From the NCBI GenBank assembly GCA_964571195.1, contig CAZNAD010000016.1:1-57988 (forward strand): a stretch of DNA of 57,988 nt, given 5' to 3'. This document shows positions 10,808-18,785 of this stretch, piece after piece. Numbering within the stretch: position 1 is the first letter of the stretch; each line of letters begins with the position of its first letter. The notes under the pieces were generated by a model that saw nothing but the letters and a program-made list of their open reading frames with translations, did not search any database and had not been told where the DNA came from. The position numbers and the translations under genes are program-made. This stretch comes from PALSA-1006 sp964571195 (GTDB lineage: Bacteria; Pseudomonadota; Gammaproteobacteria; Burkholderiales; Gallionellaceae).

Positions 10808-11665
10808 TTAAGCGATCTGCTGGATACCGCTCAACAGCCAGACAGCCTTGTCGTCTTTCAGGTTCTTTTGCACATGCCACACTTCGTCGAAATTTTCCGG
10901 TGCGCCGTTGTTTTCGCGCAGTTGCCCGCTCATACGCACACTGGCGATGGCGGTATCGTTCTCGTTCGCCACTTCGAGCAGCTCGGCATTGACCGAGACC
11001 ACATCGGTCTTTTGCGGAGAATCATCGCGCTCGCCCAGTTGCATGGAGATCTCGGCGAACATTTCCGGTGTGGTGTATTCGCGAATATCGTTCAGATCCT
11101 TGCGGTCATTCGCGGCCTGCAGGCGGATGAACGAAGTCTTGGCGCTGCGCAGGAAGGCATCCACCGGGAAATCAGCCGGAATGTTAGCTGCGGCGGGTGC
11201 GGCAGCAAGCGGCGCGGCGGAACTGCCACTGCTCAACGGTTGTTGTGCTGGCTGTGAGGTACCGCCGTAAGGCGCACCCGCCCCAGCGTATTGCATCGCG
11301 GGTTGCTGTTTCTTGCGGAACATCGAGATCAGGAAGAACACTGCTACCGCACCGAGGATGATCATCAGGATGGTACCCATGCCTTCACCCAGACCCATGC
11401 TGGCGAACAAAGCACCCAGACCGGCGCCGATAGCCAAGCCAGCCAGAGGGCCCAGCCACTTGTTACCGGTGGATTGAGGCGCCGCCGCTTGTCCCGGAGT
11501 GTTCTGTGCGGGTGCCGCAGCAGGGGCTTTTTGAGTCTGCTCGGGAGACATGGAACGTTGTTTGCCGATGCTGCTACCGCCGCCCAGACGCTTGGCTTCA
11601 GCCGTGGCCGCAAGGAAAGAAAGGCTGGTCAGAACGATGGTGATGAACAGGAAAAGACGTTTCAT
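10808..11665 (-). CDS. Tim44-like domain protein with signal sequence
   Basis: 285 residues from ATG at 11665; GAGGA six bases upstream decides this start over a longer in-frame one. A signal peptide (MKRLFLFITIVLTSLSFLAA) is followed by a Ser/Ala/Pro/Gln-rich linker, a glycine-rich hydrophobic stretch with a membrane helix (about residues 70-115, ending FRKK), another low-complexity linker, and a C-terminal Tim44-type domain (about 160-285). In many betaproteobacteria this gene lies in the ubiE-ubiB locus. Its role is not established; membrane attachment of the C-terminal domain is inferred. Confidence 0.85.
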   Translation of the reverse strand: MKRLFLFITIVLTSLSFLAATAEAKRLGGGSSIGKQRSMSPEQTQKAPAAAPAQNTPGQAAAPQSTGNKWLGPLAGLAIGAGLGALFASMGLGEGMGTILMIILGAVAVFFLISMFRKKQQPAMQYAGAGAPYGGTSQPAQQPLSSGSSAAPLAAAPAAANIPADFPVDAFLRSAKTSFIRLQAANDRKDLNDIREYTTPEMFAEISMQLGERDDSPQKTDVVSVNAELLEVANENDTAIASVRMSGQLRENNGAPENFDEVWHVQKNLKDDKAVWLLSGIQQIA

Positions 11666-11755
11666 GTGGTTCCTCAAAATAGTTGATAAACAAAAGCGAG
11701 TATAACAAGACACGGACACTAAATTGTGACGGAATCTCAAAATTCAATGCCCAGC

Positions 11756-12391
11756 TTAGAACAACGCAGGACAAACAAAGTTCAATGGATCGCCATTCAG
11801 CGGGTGGGCAAAGCCCAAAGTATGGGCATGAAGCAGCAGACGCGGGGCGCTGTTGGCGTCGCCGTACAGGGCGTCACCCAGGATAGGATGGCCAATGGCC
11901 GCAAGATGCAGGCGCAATTGATGGGTGCGTCCGGTCACTGGCTCCAGCTCGACCCGGCTGGTGTTTGTGGTCGCATCAAATGCCAGCAAGCGATAGCGCG
12001 TCAGTGACGGCTTACCTCCCTCCGCGTCGATCTTACGCCGTGGCCGGTTCGGCCAATCCTCCGCAATGGGCAGATCAATCTCGCCGCATGCCGGGACAAG
12101 CTCTCCTGCGACGACCGCCACATATCGTTTAACCACTGCCCGTTCGCGGAAAATCTGCGAAAGCCGCCGCTGCATCGCCTCACCCCGAGCGAACACCATC
12201 AGGCCGGAAGTCGCCATATCCAGACGATGCACCACCAGCGCGTCGGGGAACTGTTGTTGCAGGCGCGTAGCAAGACAATCCTGTTTATCTTCACCCCGTC
12301 CAGGTACAGCCAACAGTCCGGCAGGCTTATTGACGACCAGCAAAGAATCATCCTGATAGTGCAATTCCCAAAGGTCGTTATTAGCCGTCAT
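11756..12391 (-). CDS. rluA: RluA-family pseudouridine synthase (23S rRNA U746 / tRNA U32 type)
   Basis: 211 residues, short and lacking an S4 domain, as in RluA proper rather than RluC or RluD. The catalytic motif is HRLDMATSG with Asp at residue 58, followed by KRYVAVV and the RTHQLRLH signature near residue 160. It isomerises uridine to pseudouridine in structured RNA. It lies within the ubi cluster, 90 bases upstream of the Tim44-domain gene and 63 bases after yjdM. Substrates are inferred from the subfamily. Confidence 0.9.
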   Translation of the reverse strand: MTANNDLWELHYQDDSLLVVNKPAGLLAVPGRGEDKQDCLATRLQQQFPDALVVHRLDMATSGLMVFARGEAMQRRLSQIFRERAVVKRYVAVVAGELVPACGEIDLPIAEDWPNRPRRKIDAEGGKPSLTRYRLLAFDATTNTSRVELEPVTGRTHQLRLHLAAIGHPILGDALYGDANSAPRLLLHAHTLGFAHPLNGDPLNFVCPALF

Positions 12392-12454
12392 GAGCCGAAG
12401 GCATGCAGGTCAGGCAAGATAAGGAGACTTTGCGTAGCGCTTTTTGGCGGCGAG

Positions 12455-12796
12455 TTAAGCCTTCTTCACAAATTCAGTCTTCAATTGCATCGCGCCGATA
12501 CCGTCGATCTTGCAGTCGATGTCATGGTCGCCATCCACCAAGCGGATATTCTTCACCTTCGTACCCACCTTCACCGTAGAAGACGAACCCTTCACCTTCA
12601 AATCCTTGATGACCGTGACCGAATCGCCATCCACCAGCACATTGCCGAACGCATCTTTGTACACGCGCTTCTGCTCACCCGCATCAGCCGCCGCAGCGAT
12701 AGGCCATTCATAGGCACACTCAGGGCAAACATAGTTGGCACCGTCTTCGTAGGTGAATTCGGAACCGCATTTGGGGCATTCGGGTAAAGCACTCAT
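12455..12796 (-). CDS. yjdM: YjdM/PhnA-family zinc-ribbon protein
   Basis: 113 residues. The N-terminal zinc ribbon has CPKCGSEF (Cys 7 and 10) and CPECAYEW, followed by the PhnA domain with KDLKVKGSS and the C-terminal DGDHDIDCKIDGIGAM. Despite the old name it is not required for phosphonate use in E. coli; the function is unknown. Its start overlaps the stop of the membrane protein gene by 4 bases (ATGA), so the two are probably translationally coupled. Confidence 0.93.
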   Translation of the reverse strand: MSALPECPKCGSEFTYEDGANYVCPECAYEWPIAAAADAGEQKRVYKDAFGNVLVDGDSVTVIKDLKVKGSSSTVKVGTKVKNIRLVDGDHDIDCKIDGIGAMQLKTEFVKKA

Positions 12797-13209
12797 GGAG
12801 TCTCCTGAGGTGGACTGGGTTGTTGAAGCAGCTCTTTGACAGCTTTTTTAGTGCGAGTTGAAATCGAGCGTACTAAGAGCCAAGCAAAAAGTGCAGTTGT
12901 AGAAAAAGAAATACCGATGATGAGCATGGCAGTATCAAATGGCTGAAGAAGCGGCACCTCAAGATGATCGGGAAGAATCGCGGCTACTAGTTGAAGTGTA
13001 AAAGTGAGTAGCAGAAGTAAAGAGCCAACTATGTACTCAGCTCTCTGGGAAGTTATTGAGTCAGCCAAATGCTGATTAAAATCCCAACAAGTTTTAGCCA
13101 TATCAATGATGTCTTGGTCGCTCATCCGCAAGGTTCCAAGTGCAAAAAACAAAGCAGATAGGAAACCGATACAGGCGCTAAGAATGGTTACATATTTGTC
13201 GAGCGACAT
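12793..13209 (-). CDS. Small membrane protein of unknown function
   Basis: 138 residues with three predicted membrane helices: about 5-26 (ILSACIGFLSALFFALGTL), 62-80 (GSLLLLLTFTLQLVAAILP) and 95-113 (MLIIGISFSTTALFAWLLV). The C-terminal tail is charged and Pro/Gln-rich, probably cytoplasmic. I do not recognise the family. It lies between ubiE (2-base gap) and yjdM (4-base overlap), so it is read with them. It is richer in A+T than its neighbours, which may indicate later insertion into the ubi cluster. Confidence 0.7.
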   Translation of the reverse strand: MSLDKYVTILSACIGFLSALFFALGTLRMSDQDIIDMAKTCWDFNQHLADSITSQRAEYIVGSLLLLLTFTLQLVAAILPDHLEVPLLQPFDTAMLIIGISFSTTALFAWLLVRSISTRTKKAVKELLQQPSPPQETP

Positions 13210-13211
13210 GA

Positions 13212-13946
13212 CTAAAGCTTATACCCCCGATGCACCGCCACCACACCGCCTGTCATATTGAAATACTCCACCCGCTCCAGCCCCGCATCCACCATCATCT
13301 GCTTCAACTCTTCCTGTCCCGGGTGCATGCGGATGGATTCGGCGAGGTAGCGGTAGCTGTCGGCATCGTTGGCGATGAGTTCGCCCATCTTGGGTAGCAG
13401 CTTGAAGGAATACAGGTCGTAGGCTTTTTCCAGCGGTTTGGCGATCTTGGAAAACTCCAGCACGATCACGCGGCCGCCCGGCTTGAGCACGCGCTTCATT
13501 TCGCGCAATGCGGCCTCTTTGTGGGTGACGTTGCGCAGGCCGAAGGCGATGCTCACGCAGTCGAAATAATTATCGGGGAAGGGCAGGTGTTCGGCATCGC
13601 ATTGGGCGGTGGGGGTGGCGAGACCTTTGTCGAGCAGGTTGTCGCGGCCCACGCGCAGCATGGCGTTGTTGATGTCGGTGAGCACCACTTGGCCGCTCTT
13701 GCCGACTTTTTTCAGGAACAGTTTCGACATGTCGCCCGAACCGCCCGCTACGTCCAGCACGCGGTTGCCTTCATGCACATTCGCCAAGCCCACTGCGAAA
13801 GGCTTCCACACGCGGTGCAGGCCGACCGACATCAGGTCGTTCATGATGTCGTATTTGCTGGCGACGGAAGTGAACACGCCCGCGACCTTCTTGGCTTTTT
13901 CTGTTTCGTCCACGGTCTGAAAACCGAAGTGGGTGGTTTTGCTCAT
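13212..13946 (-). CDS. ubiE: UbiE, ubiquinone/menaquinone C-methyltransferase
   Basis: 244 residues. The class I SAM-dependent methyltransferase motif I is VLDVAGGSGDMS near residue 65. UbiE signatures include YDIMNDLMSVGLHRVWKPF near 34 and SIAFGLRNVTHKEAALREM near 132. It methylates the benzoquinol ring in ubiquinone synthesis (and demethylmenaquinone where present) using S-adenosylmethionine in the cytoplasm. It shares a strand with ubiB 2.6 kb downstream; rluA, yjdM and a membrane gene separate them. Confidence 0.98.
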   Translation of the reverse strand: MSKTTHFGFQTVDETEKAKKVAGVFTSVASKYDIMNDLMSVGLHRVWKPFAVGLANVHEGNRVLDVAGGSGDMSKLFLKKVGKSGQVVLTDINNAMLRVGRDNLLDKGLATPTAQCDAEHLPFPDNYFDCVSIAFGLRNVTHKEAALREMKRVLKPGGRVIVLEFSKIAKPLEKAYDLYSFKLLPKMGELIANDADSYRYLAESIRMHPGQEELKQMMVDAGLERVEYFNMTGGVVAVHRGYKL

Positions 13947-13969
13947 AGTGATGCTCCTTTGGTTTTTCT

Positions 13970-14056
13970 CCCTCTCCCTTCGGGGGAGGGTTGGGGTGGG
14001 GGCTGGTTTTCCTCAAGCCCACCCTCACCCTAGCCCTCTCCCATGGGGCGAGGGGA
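13970..14056. repeat. Paired REP-like C/G-rich palindromes
   Basis: Between ubiE and the DUF971 gene, CCCTCTCCC/GGGGGAGGG forms a hairpin and runs on into TTGGGGTGGGGG. Fifteen bases later the arrangement recurs in opposite orientation (CCCACCCTCACCC, then CCCTCTCCCATGGGGCGAGG). Two divergent copies of one C/T-rich motif are typical of dispersed intergenic palindromes. A related motif appears at 29781-29800. Confidence 0.6.
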
Positions 14057-14067
14057 CTGATGCCGCA

Positions 14068-14421
14068 TTACTTATCGCGACTTGCGCCAGCTGCTTCCAG
14101 CTTGTGTTCGTAATCGTGCCACATCACATCTTGTTTTTCGCCCAGCTCGTGCAGATAGTCCCAGGTGTAAAGTCCGCTGTCGTGGCCGTCGTCGAAGGTT
14201 AGCTTAATGGCGTAGTTTCCGGCGGGGTCGATGTCGGTGAGGATGACATTACGCTTGCCGGTTTGTAACGTCTCTTGCCCAGCCCCGTGGCCGCGCACTT
14301 CGGCGGAGGGCGAGAACACGCGCAGGAACTCGAACGGCAGTTTGTAACGCGCACCGTCGTCGAAAGCGATCTCAAGGAGTCTGGACTGTTGATGCAGAAT
14401 GATGTCTGTGGGGGTCGTCAT
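14068..14421 (-). CDS. DUF971 protein (gamma-butyrobetaine hydroxylase-like N-terminal domain)
   Basis: 117 residues from ATG at 14421 (MTTPTDIILHQQSR); a longer in-frame start at 14454 is not supported by the family. The conserved core is LEIAFDDGARYKLPFEFLRV near 16-35 and the aromatic KLTFDDGHDSGLYTWDYLHE near 80-100. This small domain is fused to gamma-butyrobetaine hydroxylases in eukaryotes, where it binds zinc. In betaproteobacteria it usually stands alone just before ubiE, as here. Function unknown; a link to quinone synthesis is guilt by association. Confidence 0.9.
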   Translation of the reverse strand: MTTPTDIILHQQSRLLEIAFDDGARYKLPFEFLRVFSPSAEVRGHGAGQETLQTGKRNVILTDIDPAGNYAIKLTFDDGHDSGLYTWDYLHELGEKQDVMWHDYEHKLEAAGASRDK

Positions 14422-14467
14422 GCGGGCATTATCGCAAGCCTGCGGGTAATCCACAAATCGAGTTAGG

Positions 14468-14491
14468 CTGCTGACACCACGCTGTCAGCAG
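14468..14491. promoter_or_regulatory. Perfect 9-bp inverted repeat between divergent genes
   Basis: CTGCTGACA, a 6-base spacer CCACGC, then TGTCAGCAG. It lies between the divergent starts of the DUF971 gene (14421) and the cupin gene (14535), so it could be an operator for either or both. No adjacent regulator gene points to a cognate protein. The right half with its spacer recurs exactly at 22381-22398. Confidence 0.4.
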
Positions 14492-14534
14492 CAGACAGGC
14501 ATAATTCACGCGCGTTATTCAGAAAGGAGCGAAC

Positions 14535-15053
14535 ATGAGCAAGCCCATCTTCAATATCACCGATGCCGAGCCATTACCTTCCCCGCCCGGAATGGCACCC
14601 ATCGGCGACGCAGCAACACGTTACGAAGCGCGTATCGCTCGCATCTCCGGGCAGATGGGCGCGCAAAAGCTGGGCTACAACATCACCGTTGTGCCGCCCG
14701 GCAAACGCGCATTTCCGCCGCACAACCACCGCGTGAACGAAGAGATGTTCTTCGTGTTGGAGGGCACCGGCGAAGTGAAGATCGGCGAAACGGTATATCC
14801 CCTCCGGCAAGGTGACATCGTGGCTTTGCCGCCGGGCGGCAAGGAGACCGCACATGTCGTCACCAATACCGGCAGTGTCGAACTCAGATACCTCGCGGTC
14901 AGCACCAAGATATCCCCCGAGATCTGTGAATATCCGGTCACCGGCAAGTTTGGTGTGCTGGCCGAGTTTCCCGCCGGAGCGGACGGCAAGCCGAGTTACT
15001 TCCGTTATGTCGGGCGCGAAACTGTGGCGGCGGATTACTGGGAAGGCGAATGA
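14535..15053 (+). CDS. Cupin-domain protein
   Basis: 172 residues. One cupin barrel (about 50-130): PPHNHRVNEEMFFVLEGTGEVKIG carries the first-motif His/His/Glu metal ligands (residue stretch about 58-80), and DIVALPPGGKETAHVVTN holds the second-motif His. The likely metal ligands are therefore present. Substrate unknown. GAAAGGAGCG upstream is a good ribosome-binding site. The stop overlaps the next start by 4 bases. It opens the long plus-strand accessory block. Confidence 0.88.
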   Translation: MSKPIFNITDAEPLPSPPGMAPIGDAATRYEARIARISGQMGAQKLGYNITVVPPGKRAFPPHNHRVNEEMFFVLEGTGEVKIGETVYPLRQGDIVALPPGGKETAHVVTNTGSVELRYLAVSTKISPEICEYPVTGKFGVLAEFPAGADGKPSYFRYVGRETVAADYWEGE

Positions 15054-15319
15054 GCAACATCGCCGAGCTGCCCAATTTTGGCCCCAAGTCGCAGCAGATG
15101 TTGGCGCTGGCGGGTATCCATACTGTTGAGCAATTGCACCAACTGGGCGCGGTGCGGGCCTATGTGCAGGTCAAGCGCGCAGGCGCCAATGCCAACCTCA
15201 ATCTGCTGTGGGCGTTGGAAGGCGCGCTGACCGGGCAGCATTGGCGGGAGGTGGCGAAACACGAGCGGCTACGTCTGTTGCTGGAGCTTGAGGATGTCGA
15301 GAATGAACACAAGAGATAA
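15050..15319 (+). CDS. TfoX C-terminal-domain protein (stand-alone)
   Basis: 89 residues: IAELPNFGPKSQQMLALAGI near the start is the helix-hairpin-helix-like opening of the TfoX/Sxy C-terminal domain, and the rest is helical. Full-length TfoX/Sxy regulates competence; here only the C-terminal domain is present. A separate N-terminal-domain protein is encoded at 25907. It starts inside the cupin stop codon and overlaps the EVE gene by 17 bases, so the three form a coupled unit. A decayed copy of its 3' end lies at 22283-22352. Confidence 0.85.
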   Translation: MSNIAELPNFGPKSQQMLALAGIHTVEQLHQLGAVRAYVQVKRAGANANLNLLWALEGALTGQHWREVAKHERLRLLLELEDVENEHKR

Positions 15320-15770
15320 ACGTTACTGGATCGGCATTGCTTCCAAAGAGCATGTGAAGATGGGTGTGGCGGGCGGCTTCAGTCAACTTTGCCACGGCAA
15401 GGCGCAACCGCTCAGACGTATGGCTGTCGGCGACGGACTGATTTATTACTCGGCCAAAGAAAAGTTCGGTACAGATGAGCCCTGTCAGCAGTTCACCGCC
15501 ATCGGTGAAGTTGTTGGCAGCGAGATATACCCCTTCGAGATGTTTCCCGGTTTTGTTCCCCATCGTCGCGACATTCGCTTTTTCGCCGCCCGGGATATTC
15601 CCATCCGCCCGCTGATTCCGCAGCTTTCATTCATTACCGACAAAACGCGCTGGGGTTATGTGTTCCGTTACGGACACCTGGAGATACCTCGTGCAGATTT
15701 TGAATTGATCGCGGCGCAGATGCTGCAAGAAAAGTCTGCTGCCAATACGTTGTCAGCAGAGGGTGCGTAA
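15303..15770 (+). CDS. EVE-domain protein
   Basis: 155 residues from ATG at 15303, where the family match begins (KRYWIGIASKEHVKMG). The EVE/PUA-like fold is indicated by RRMAVGDGLIYYSAKE near 38-53 and RDIRFFAARDIPIRPLIPQLSFI near 93-115. EVE domains are thought to bind modified bases in RNA or DNA; some act in defence or toxin systems. The start overlaps the preceding gene by 17 bases. The family has often been annotated UPF0310. Confidence 0.85.
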   Translation: MNTRDKRYWIGIASKEHVKMGVAGGFSQLCHGKAQPLRRMAVGDGLIYYSAKEKFGTDEPCQQFTAIGEVVGSEIYPFEMFPGFVPHRRDIRFFAARDIPIRPLIPQLSFITDKTRWGYVFRYGHLEIPRADFELIAAQMLQEKSAANTLSAEGA

Positions 15771-15815
15771 GCTTCTCCTTGCCGGATGTCCCGGTGACAA
15801 ACAAGGAGAACAACA

Positions 15816-16118
15816 ATGTCCGACACGATAGAACTGGTGCGTTTCCGTCTCAAACAAGACAAGACTGCCGCCGACTGGCTCAAGGCCAACGAAAAGATCA
15901 ACGAGTGGATCAAGGTACAACCCGGCTTCCGCTTCCGCAGCCTGTCCGAAACCGACGACGGTGAATGGATCGACATGGTGTATTGGGAAAGCCTGGAAGC
16001 GGCAAAAGCATCCGGGGAGAAATTCGGCGACGAGATCGGCCCCTCCTGTGAGCCATTGATCGAAATGGGCAGTGTGGTGGTGAGTCACAGCAAAGCTCAC
16101 GTGATGCAGCAAGGCTAA
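15816..16118 (+). CDS. Small dimeric alpha/beta-barrel-type protein, copy 1
   Basis: 100 residues of the antibiotic-monooxygenase-like ferredoxin fold type: IELVRFRLKQDKTAADWLKAN, then QPGFRFRSLSETDDGEWIDM and a C-terminal strand. Function unknown. A close paralog lies at 22453-22755 (over half the residues identical by eye), and the upstream leader including CCTTGCCGGA and AACAAGGAGAA is also duplicated. GGAGAAC provides the ribosome-binding site. Probably cytoplasmic; no signal peptide. Confidence 0.75.
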   Translation: MSDTIELVRFRLKQDKTAADWLKANEKINEWIKVQPGFRFRSLSETDDGEWIDMVYWESLEAAKASGEKFGDEIGPSCEPLIEMGSVVVSHSKAHVMQQG

Positions 16119-16183
16119 TAATCGCCAAATCAAGAAACGCCCCCGTGATGAATTCATTTGAGTCCGCAATTTAGGAGATAAAT

Positions 16184-16237
16184 ATGCGCAAAATACTGAC
16201 AGGCGCGTTGGTTGCTCTGGCTATCGCAGCGCCATAA
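16184..16237 (+). pseudogene. Signal-peptide exon-like fragment cut off by a stop codon
   Basis: ATG at 16184 with TTAGGAGATAA as ribosome-binding site opens MRKILTGALVALAIAAP and then TAA at 16235. The same frame continues with VASAEPLKP, so without the stop it would read as a complete Sec signal peptide ending in an Ala-x-Ala-type site (ASA before E) fused to the SRPBCC protein. One base change explains the stop. Either the exported form has been lost, or this is a 17-codon leader upstream of a cytoplasmic restart. Confidence 0.7.
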
Positions 16238-16279
16238 GTGGCCAGTGCTGAGCCACTTAAACCCAGTTCGGAGAAAAAA

Positions 16280-16780
16280 ATGATGAATATTCCGAATGCA
16301 GCAACCTACACTCGAGCCCCCTTACGCAACCGGATTCGCGTTAAGCTCAAGGCCTCGGTTTCAGAAGTGTGGGCGCTGATGGGCGATCTCAGTCGCCTTC
16401 CCGAGTACAGCTCTGGCTTGGCTCGTGTTGACGTAGGTATGAATACAAACGGCATGCTCAAAGACTATGTGTGCCACTTCAAGCCCGCCGAAGAAGGCGG
16501 ACAATCAATCATTCATCGCGAGAACATTCGTTGGTATGAGCCGAATCGTGGTTATGCCTCTACAGCTGAAGAACCCAATGCTCTTGGGATGACGAAAACA
16601 TTTGCGCTAATGACCCTCGAAGCAGTGGGAAGAGGTACATACATGACATATTCCATGCACTATGAGGCCGCCGATCTTGCTTCGATGAAAATCGCGAACG
16701 AACAGGCGCTTGAGGACATTGGCAAACACCTCATCGCTCGCTTCGGCGGACAAATTGTCGAGCGTTTCTCCCAGCAATGA
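16280..16780 (+). CDS. SRPBCC (START/polyketide cyclase-like) protein
   Basis: 166 residues from ATG at 16280, with GGAG six bases upstream. GTG at 16238 is an alternative start in the same frame. The SRPBCC helix-grip fold is suggested by VKLKASVSEVWALMGDLSRLPEYSSGLARVD near the start and a long C-terminal helix (SMKIANEQALEDIGKHLIARF). Members bind hydrophobic ligands. The frame is open upstream except for a TAA at 16235 that interrupts an otherwise good signal peptide, so the ancestor was probably periplasmic. Confidence 0.75.
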   Translation: MMNIPNAATYTRAPLRNRIRVKLKASVSEVWALMGDLSRLPEYSSGLARVDVGMNTNGMLKDYVCHFKPAEEGGQSIIHRENIRWYEPNRGYASTAEEPNALGMTKTFALMTLEAVGRGTYMTYSMHYEAADLASMKIANEQALEDIGKHLIARFGGQIVERFSQQ

Positions 16781-16906
16781 ACCGCAAAAACTTGCGGATT
16801 AGAATAGAGCGGATGGGATGCAACACAAGGATCGTAACTCAGCAACTTTGGTTATGTCGCTGCTAATGATTTTCGCTAGTCTTCTGGCTGCCAAGGAGAT
16901 ATTTCA

Positions 16907-17791
16907 ATGAGCGCAACGACCGCAGGGTATTACTACGCCCGCTTCCACAAAGTGTTGGAATACATCGACTCACACCTGGTTGAAGAACTGAGTGTGGAAA
17001 AACTCAGCGGCATTGCGGCCTTCTCAAAATATCACTTCCACCGGCAGTTCTCCGAACTTTTCGGCATCGGAGTGTACCGCTATGTCCAACTATGCCGCTT
17101 GAAACGTGCCTCGCATCAACTTGCCTTCCGCAGCGAGAGCATTACCGACATTGCACTGGAGAGTGGCTACGAAGGGCCGGAAGCATTCGCTCGGGCATTC
17201 AGAAAGAACTTCGGCCAATCGCCGTCGGAATTCAAGAGGCAGCCGCAGTGGGAGCCTTGGCTTGCTACCTACCAACCCTTGAGCGAACTGAGGGGCCGCC
17301 ACATGCAACCACAAGCCCGAATCGAAGATGTCCGCATTGTTAATTTTCCCGAAACTCGCATTGCTGTACTCGAACATCGCGGCGATCCGCAGCGCATCGG
17401 TGACACCGTGCGCAAATTTATCGACTGGCGCAAACAGAACCACCTGCCGCCCAAGCTCAGCGCCACCTACAACCTGCACTACGACGATCCAAAAGCCGTC
17501 GAGCCAGAAGACTTTCGTATGGACATCTGCGCCGCCATCGACAAAGAGATTGTCCTTAACGAACACGGCGTCATCACCAAGACCATCCCCTCTGGACGTT
17601 GTGCTGTGCTGCGGCATACAGATTCAGACGATACCTTGTCTGTCACAGTGCACCTACTCTATGCCGAATGGCTGCCACAAAGCGGCGAAGAGCTGCGAGA
17701 CTTTCCGCTGTTTCTCCAGCGCGTGAAATTCTTTCCCGATGTGGCGGAGCATGAGGCGGAGACAGAGGTGTATTTGCCGCTCAAGGAATGA
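16907..17791 (+). CDS. AraC-family regulator with GyrI-like effector-binding domain
   Basis: 294 residues. The N-terminal AraC DNA-binding domain has two helix-turn-helix units (about 12-105): VEKLSGIAAFSKYHFHRQF and TDIALESGYEGPEAFARAF, followed by FGQSPSEFKR. The C-terminal half (about 130-294) is a GyrI-like/SOUL-type ligand pocket, as in Rob and BltR relatives that sense drugs or lipophilic compounds. TAAGGAGATATTTCA is a good ribosome-binding site. It may control neighbours in this block, but no operator was identified. Confidence 0.92.
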   Translation: MSATTAGYYYARFHKVLEYIDSHLVEELSVEKLSGIAAFSKYHFHRQFSELFGIGVYRYVQLCRLKRASHQLAFRSESITDIALESGYEGPEAFARAFRKNFGQSPSEFKRQPQWEPWLATYQPLSELRGRHMQPQARIEDVRIVNFPETRIAVLEHRGDPQRIGDTVRKFIDWRKQNHLPPKLSATYNLHYDDPKAVEPEDFRMDICAAIDKEIVLNEHGVITKTIPSGRCAVLRHTDSDDTLSVTVHLLYAEWLPQSGEELRDFPLFLQRVKFFPDVAEHEAETEVYLPLKE

Positions 17792-17996
17792 GCTACAGCA
17801 TGCTGATGGCTTATCGATAAACAGAGGACGGGCAGGCGGTGTGATTCGTATCATTGGTTTGTGCCCGGCTGCTTGCATTTGTTCGCCTCATTCGGATAAA
17901 TGAGCAATTTTGGTTAAGACTCTCCCCTCATCTTTTCGTATCGTGCTGCTCAAAGGTTATCTATATCGGCACAAGCGGAACAGGGAGCGATTTTCA

Positions 17997-18686
17997 ATGA
18001 AGATAATAACGCTGCAAGACGGGGCAGAGGCATTCAAGGTTTCTGTGCATGAAGCCGCACGAATTTCTACGGTAGTGCTTTTCGCGGCAGGTGCCGGCGG
18101 ACAGCCAGAGCGGTACGCTACGCTTCTGAGCGTGTTGATTGAGTTCGGATACACGGTTGTTGCGCCGCATTTTGAGCGGCTTGCTTCGCCCGTTCCTACG
18201 GAAGCGGAGTTGATTCTTCGGGCGAGGCGTTTATCTCTCGCACTTAATGCCTTAGCACACGCCGATGCAACAGTGGTGGGGGTGGGACACTCTATCGGCG
18301 CTTCGACTCTTGTTGCTTTGGCGGGAGCGCAAATGTGGTTGGGGCCTAACCAGCGCGTCAATATCGCTCCAAATACCCGCCTGACTCGCCTTGTCCTGTT
18401 GGCACCACCCACTGGGTTTTTCCGTGCACCGGGGGCGCTCGACGCGGTGCGCGCTCCCATTCTGGCATGGGTGGGGTCAGATGATGTCATTACGCCCCCC
18501 GCCCAAATTGAATGGTTGGCTCAAGCCTTTCACGGCTTGCAAACAGTGACGGTTCGCATCGCCGAAGGGGCTGGGCATTTTTCGTTTATGGATATGCCGC
18601 CGCCACAAGCCGCAGAGCCACTGCAAAACAAGCAGGTTTTTCTTCGCGAGTATTCAGAAGAGGCCTGTAGTTTTTTGTTTGGATAG
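17997..18686 (+). CDS. Alpha/beta hydrolase
   Basis: 229 residues from ATG at 17997 (AGGGAGCG upstream); a longer frame to 17910 exists but lacks family support. The nucleophile elbow is GHSIGAS with Ser 99; the acid is probably Asp 162 or 163 in WVGSDDVITPP, and the base His 194 in GAGHFSFMD. A complete catalytic triad therefore seems present. No signal peptide, so cytoplasmic. Substrate unknown. The 205 bases upstream (17792-17996) hold no recognisable element. Confidence 0.85.
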   Translation: MKIITLQDGAEAFKVSVHEAARISTVVLFAAGAGGQPERYATLLSVLIEFGYTVVAPHFERLASPVPTEAELILRARRLSLALNALAHADATVVGVGHSIGASTLVALAGAQMWLGPNQRVNIAPNTRLTRLVLLAPPTGFFRAPGALDAVRAPILAWVGSDDVITPPAQIEWLAQAFHGLQTVTVRIAEGAGHFSFMDMPPPQAAEPLQNKQVFLREYSEEACSFLFG

Positions 18687-18785
18687 TATGGGCCTGCTCA
18701 AGCTGCGGCTAACTTTCCATTTGGGAACTTTATGAAGGTGCGGCAAAATTAAAGCGTGACGCCTGACCTGAAGGATAAATGCAGC

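Noticed and set aside
16782..16797. CCGCAA/TTGCGG hairpin after the SRPBCC gene as a terminator
   Set aside because: Only a 6-bp stem and no T-run; too weak to report as a feature.
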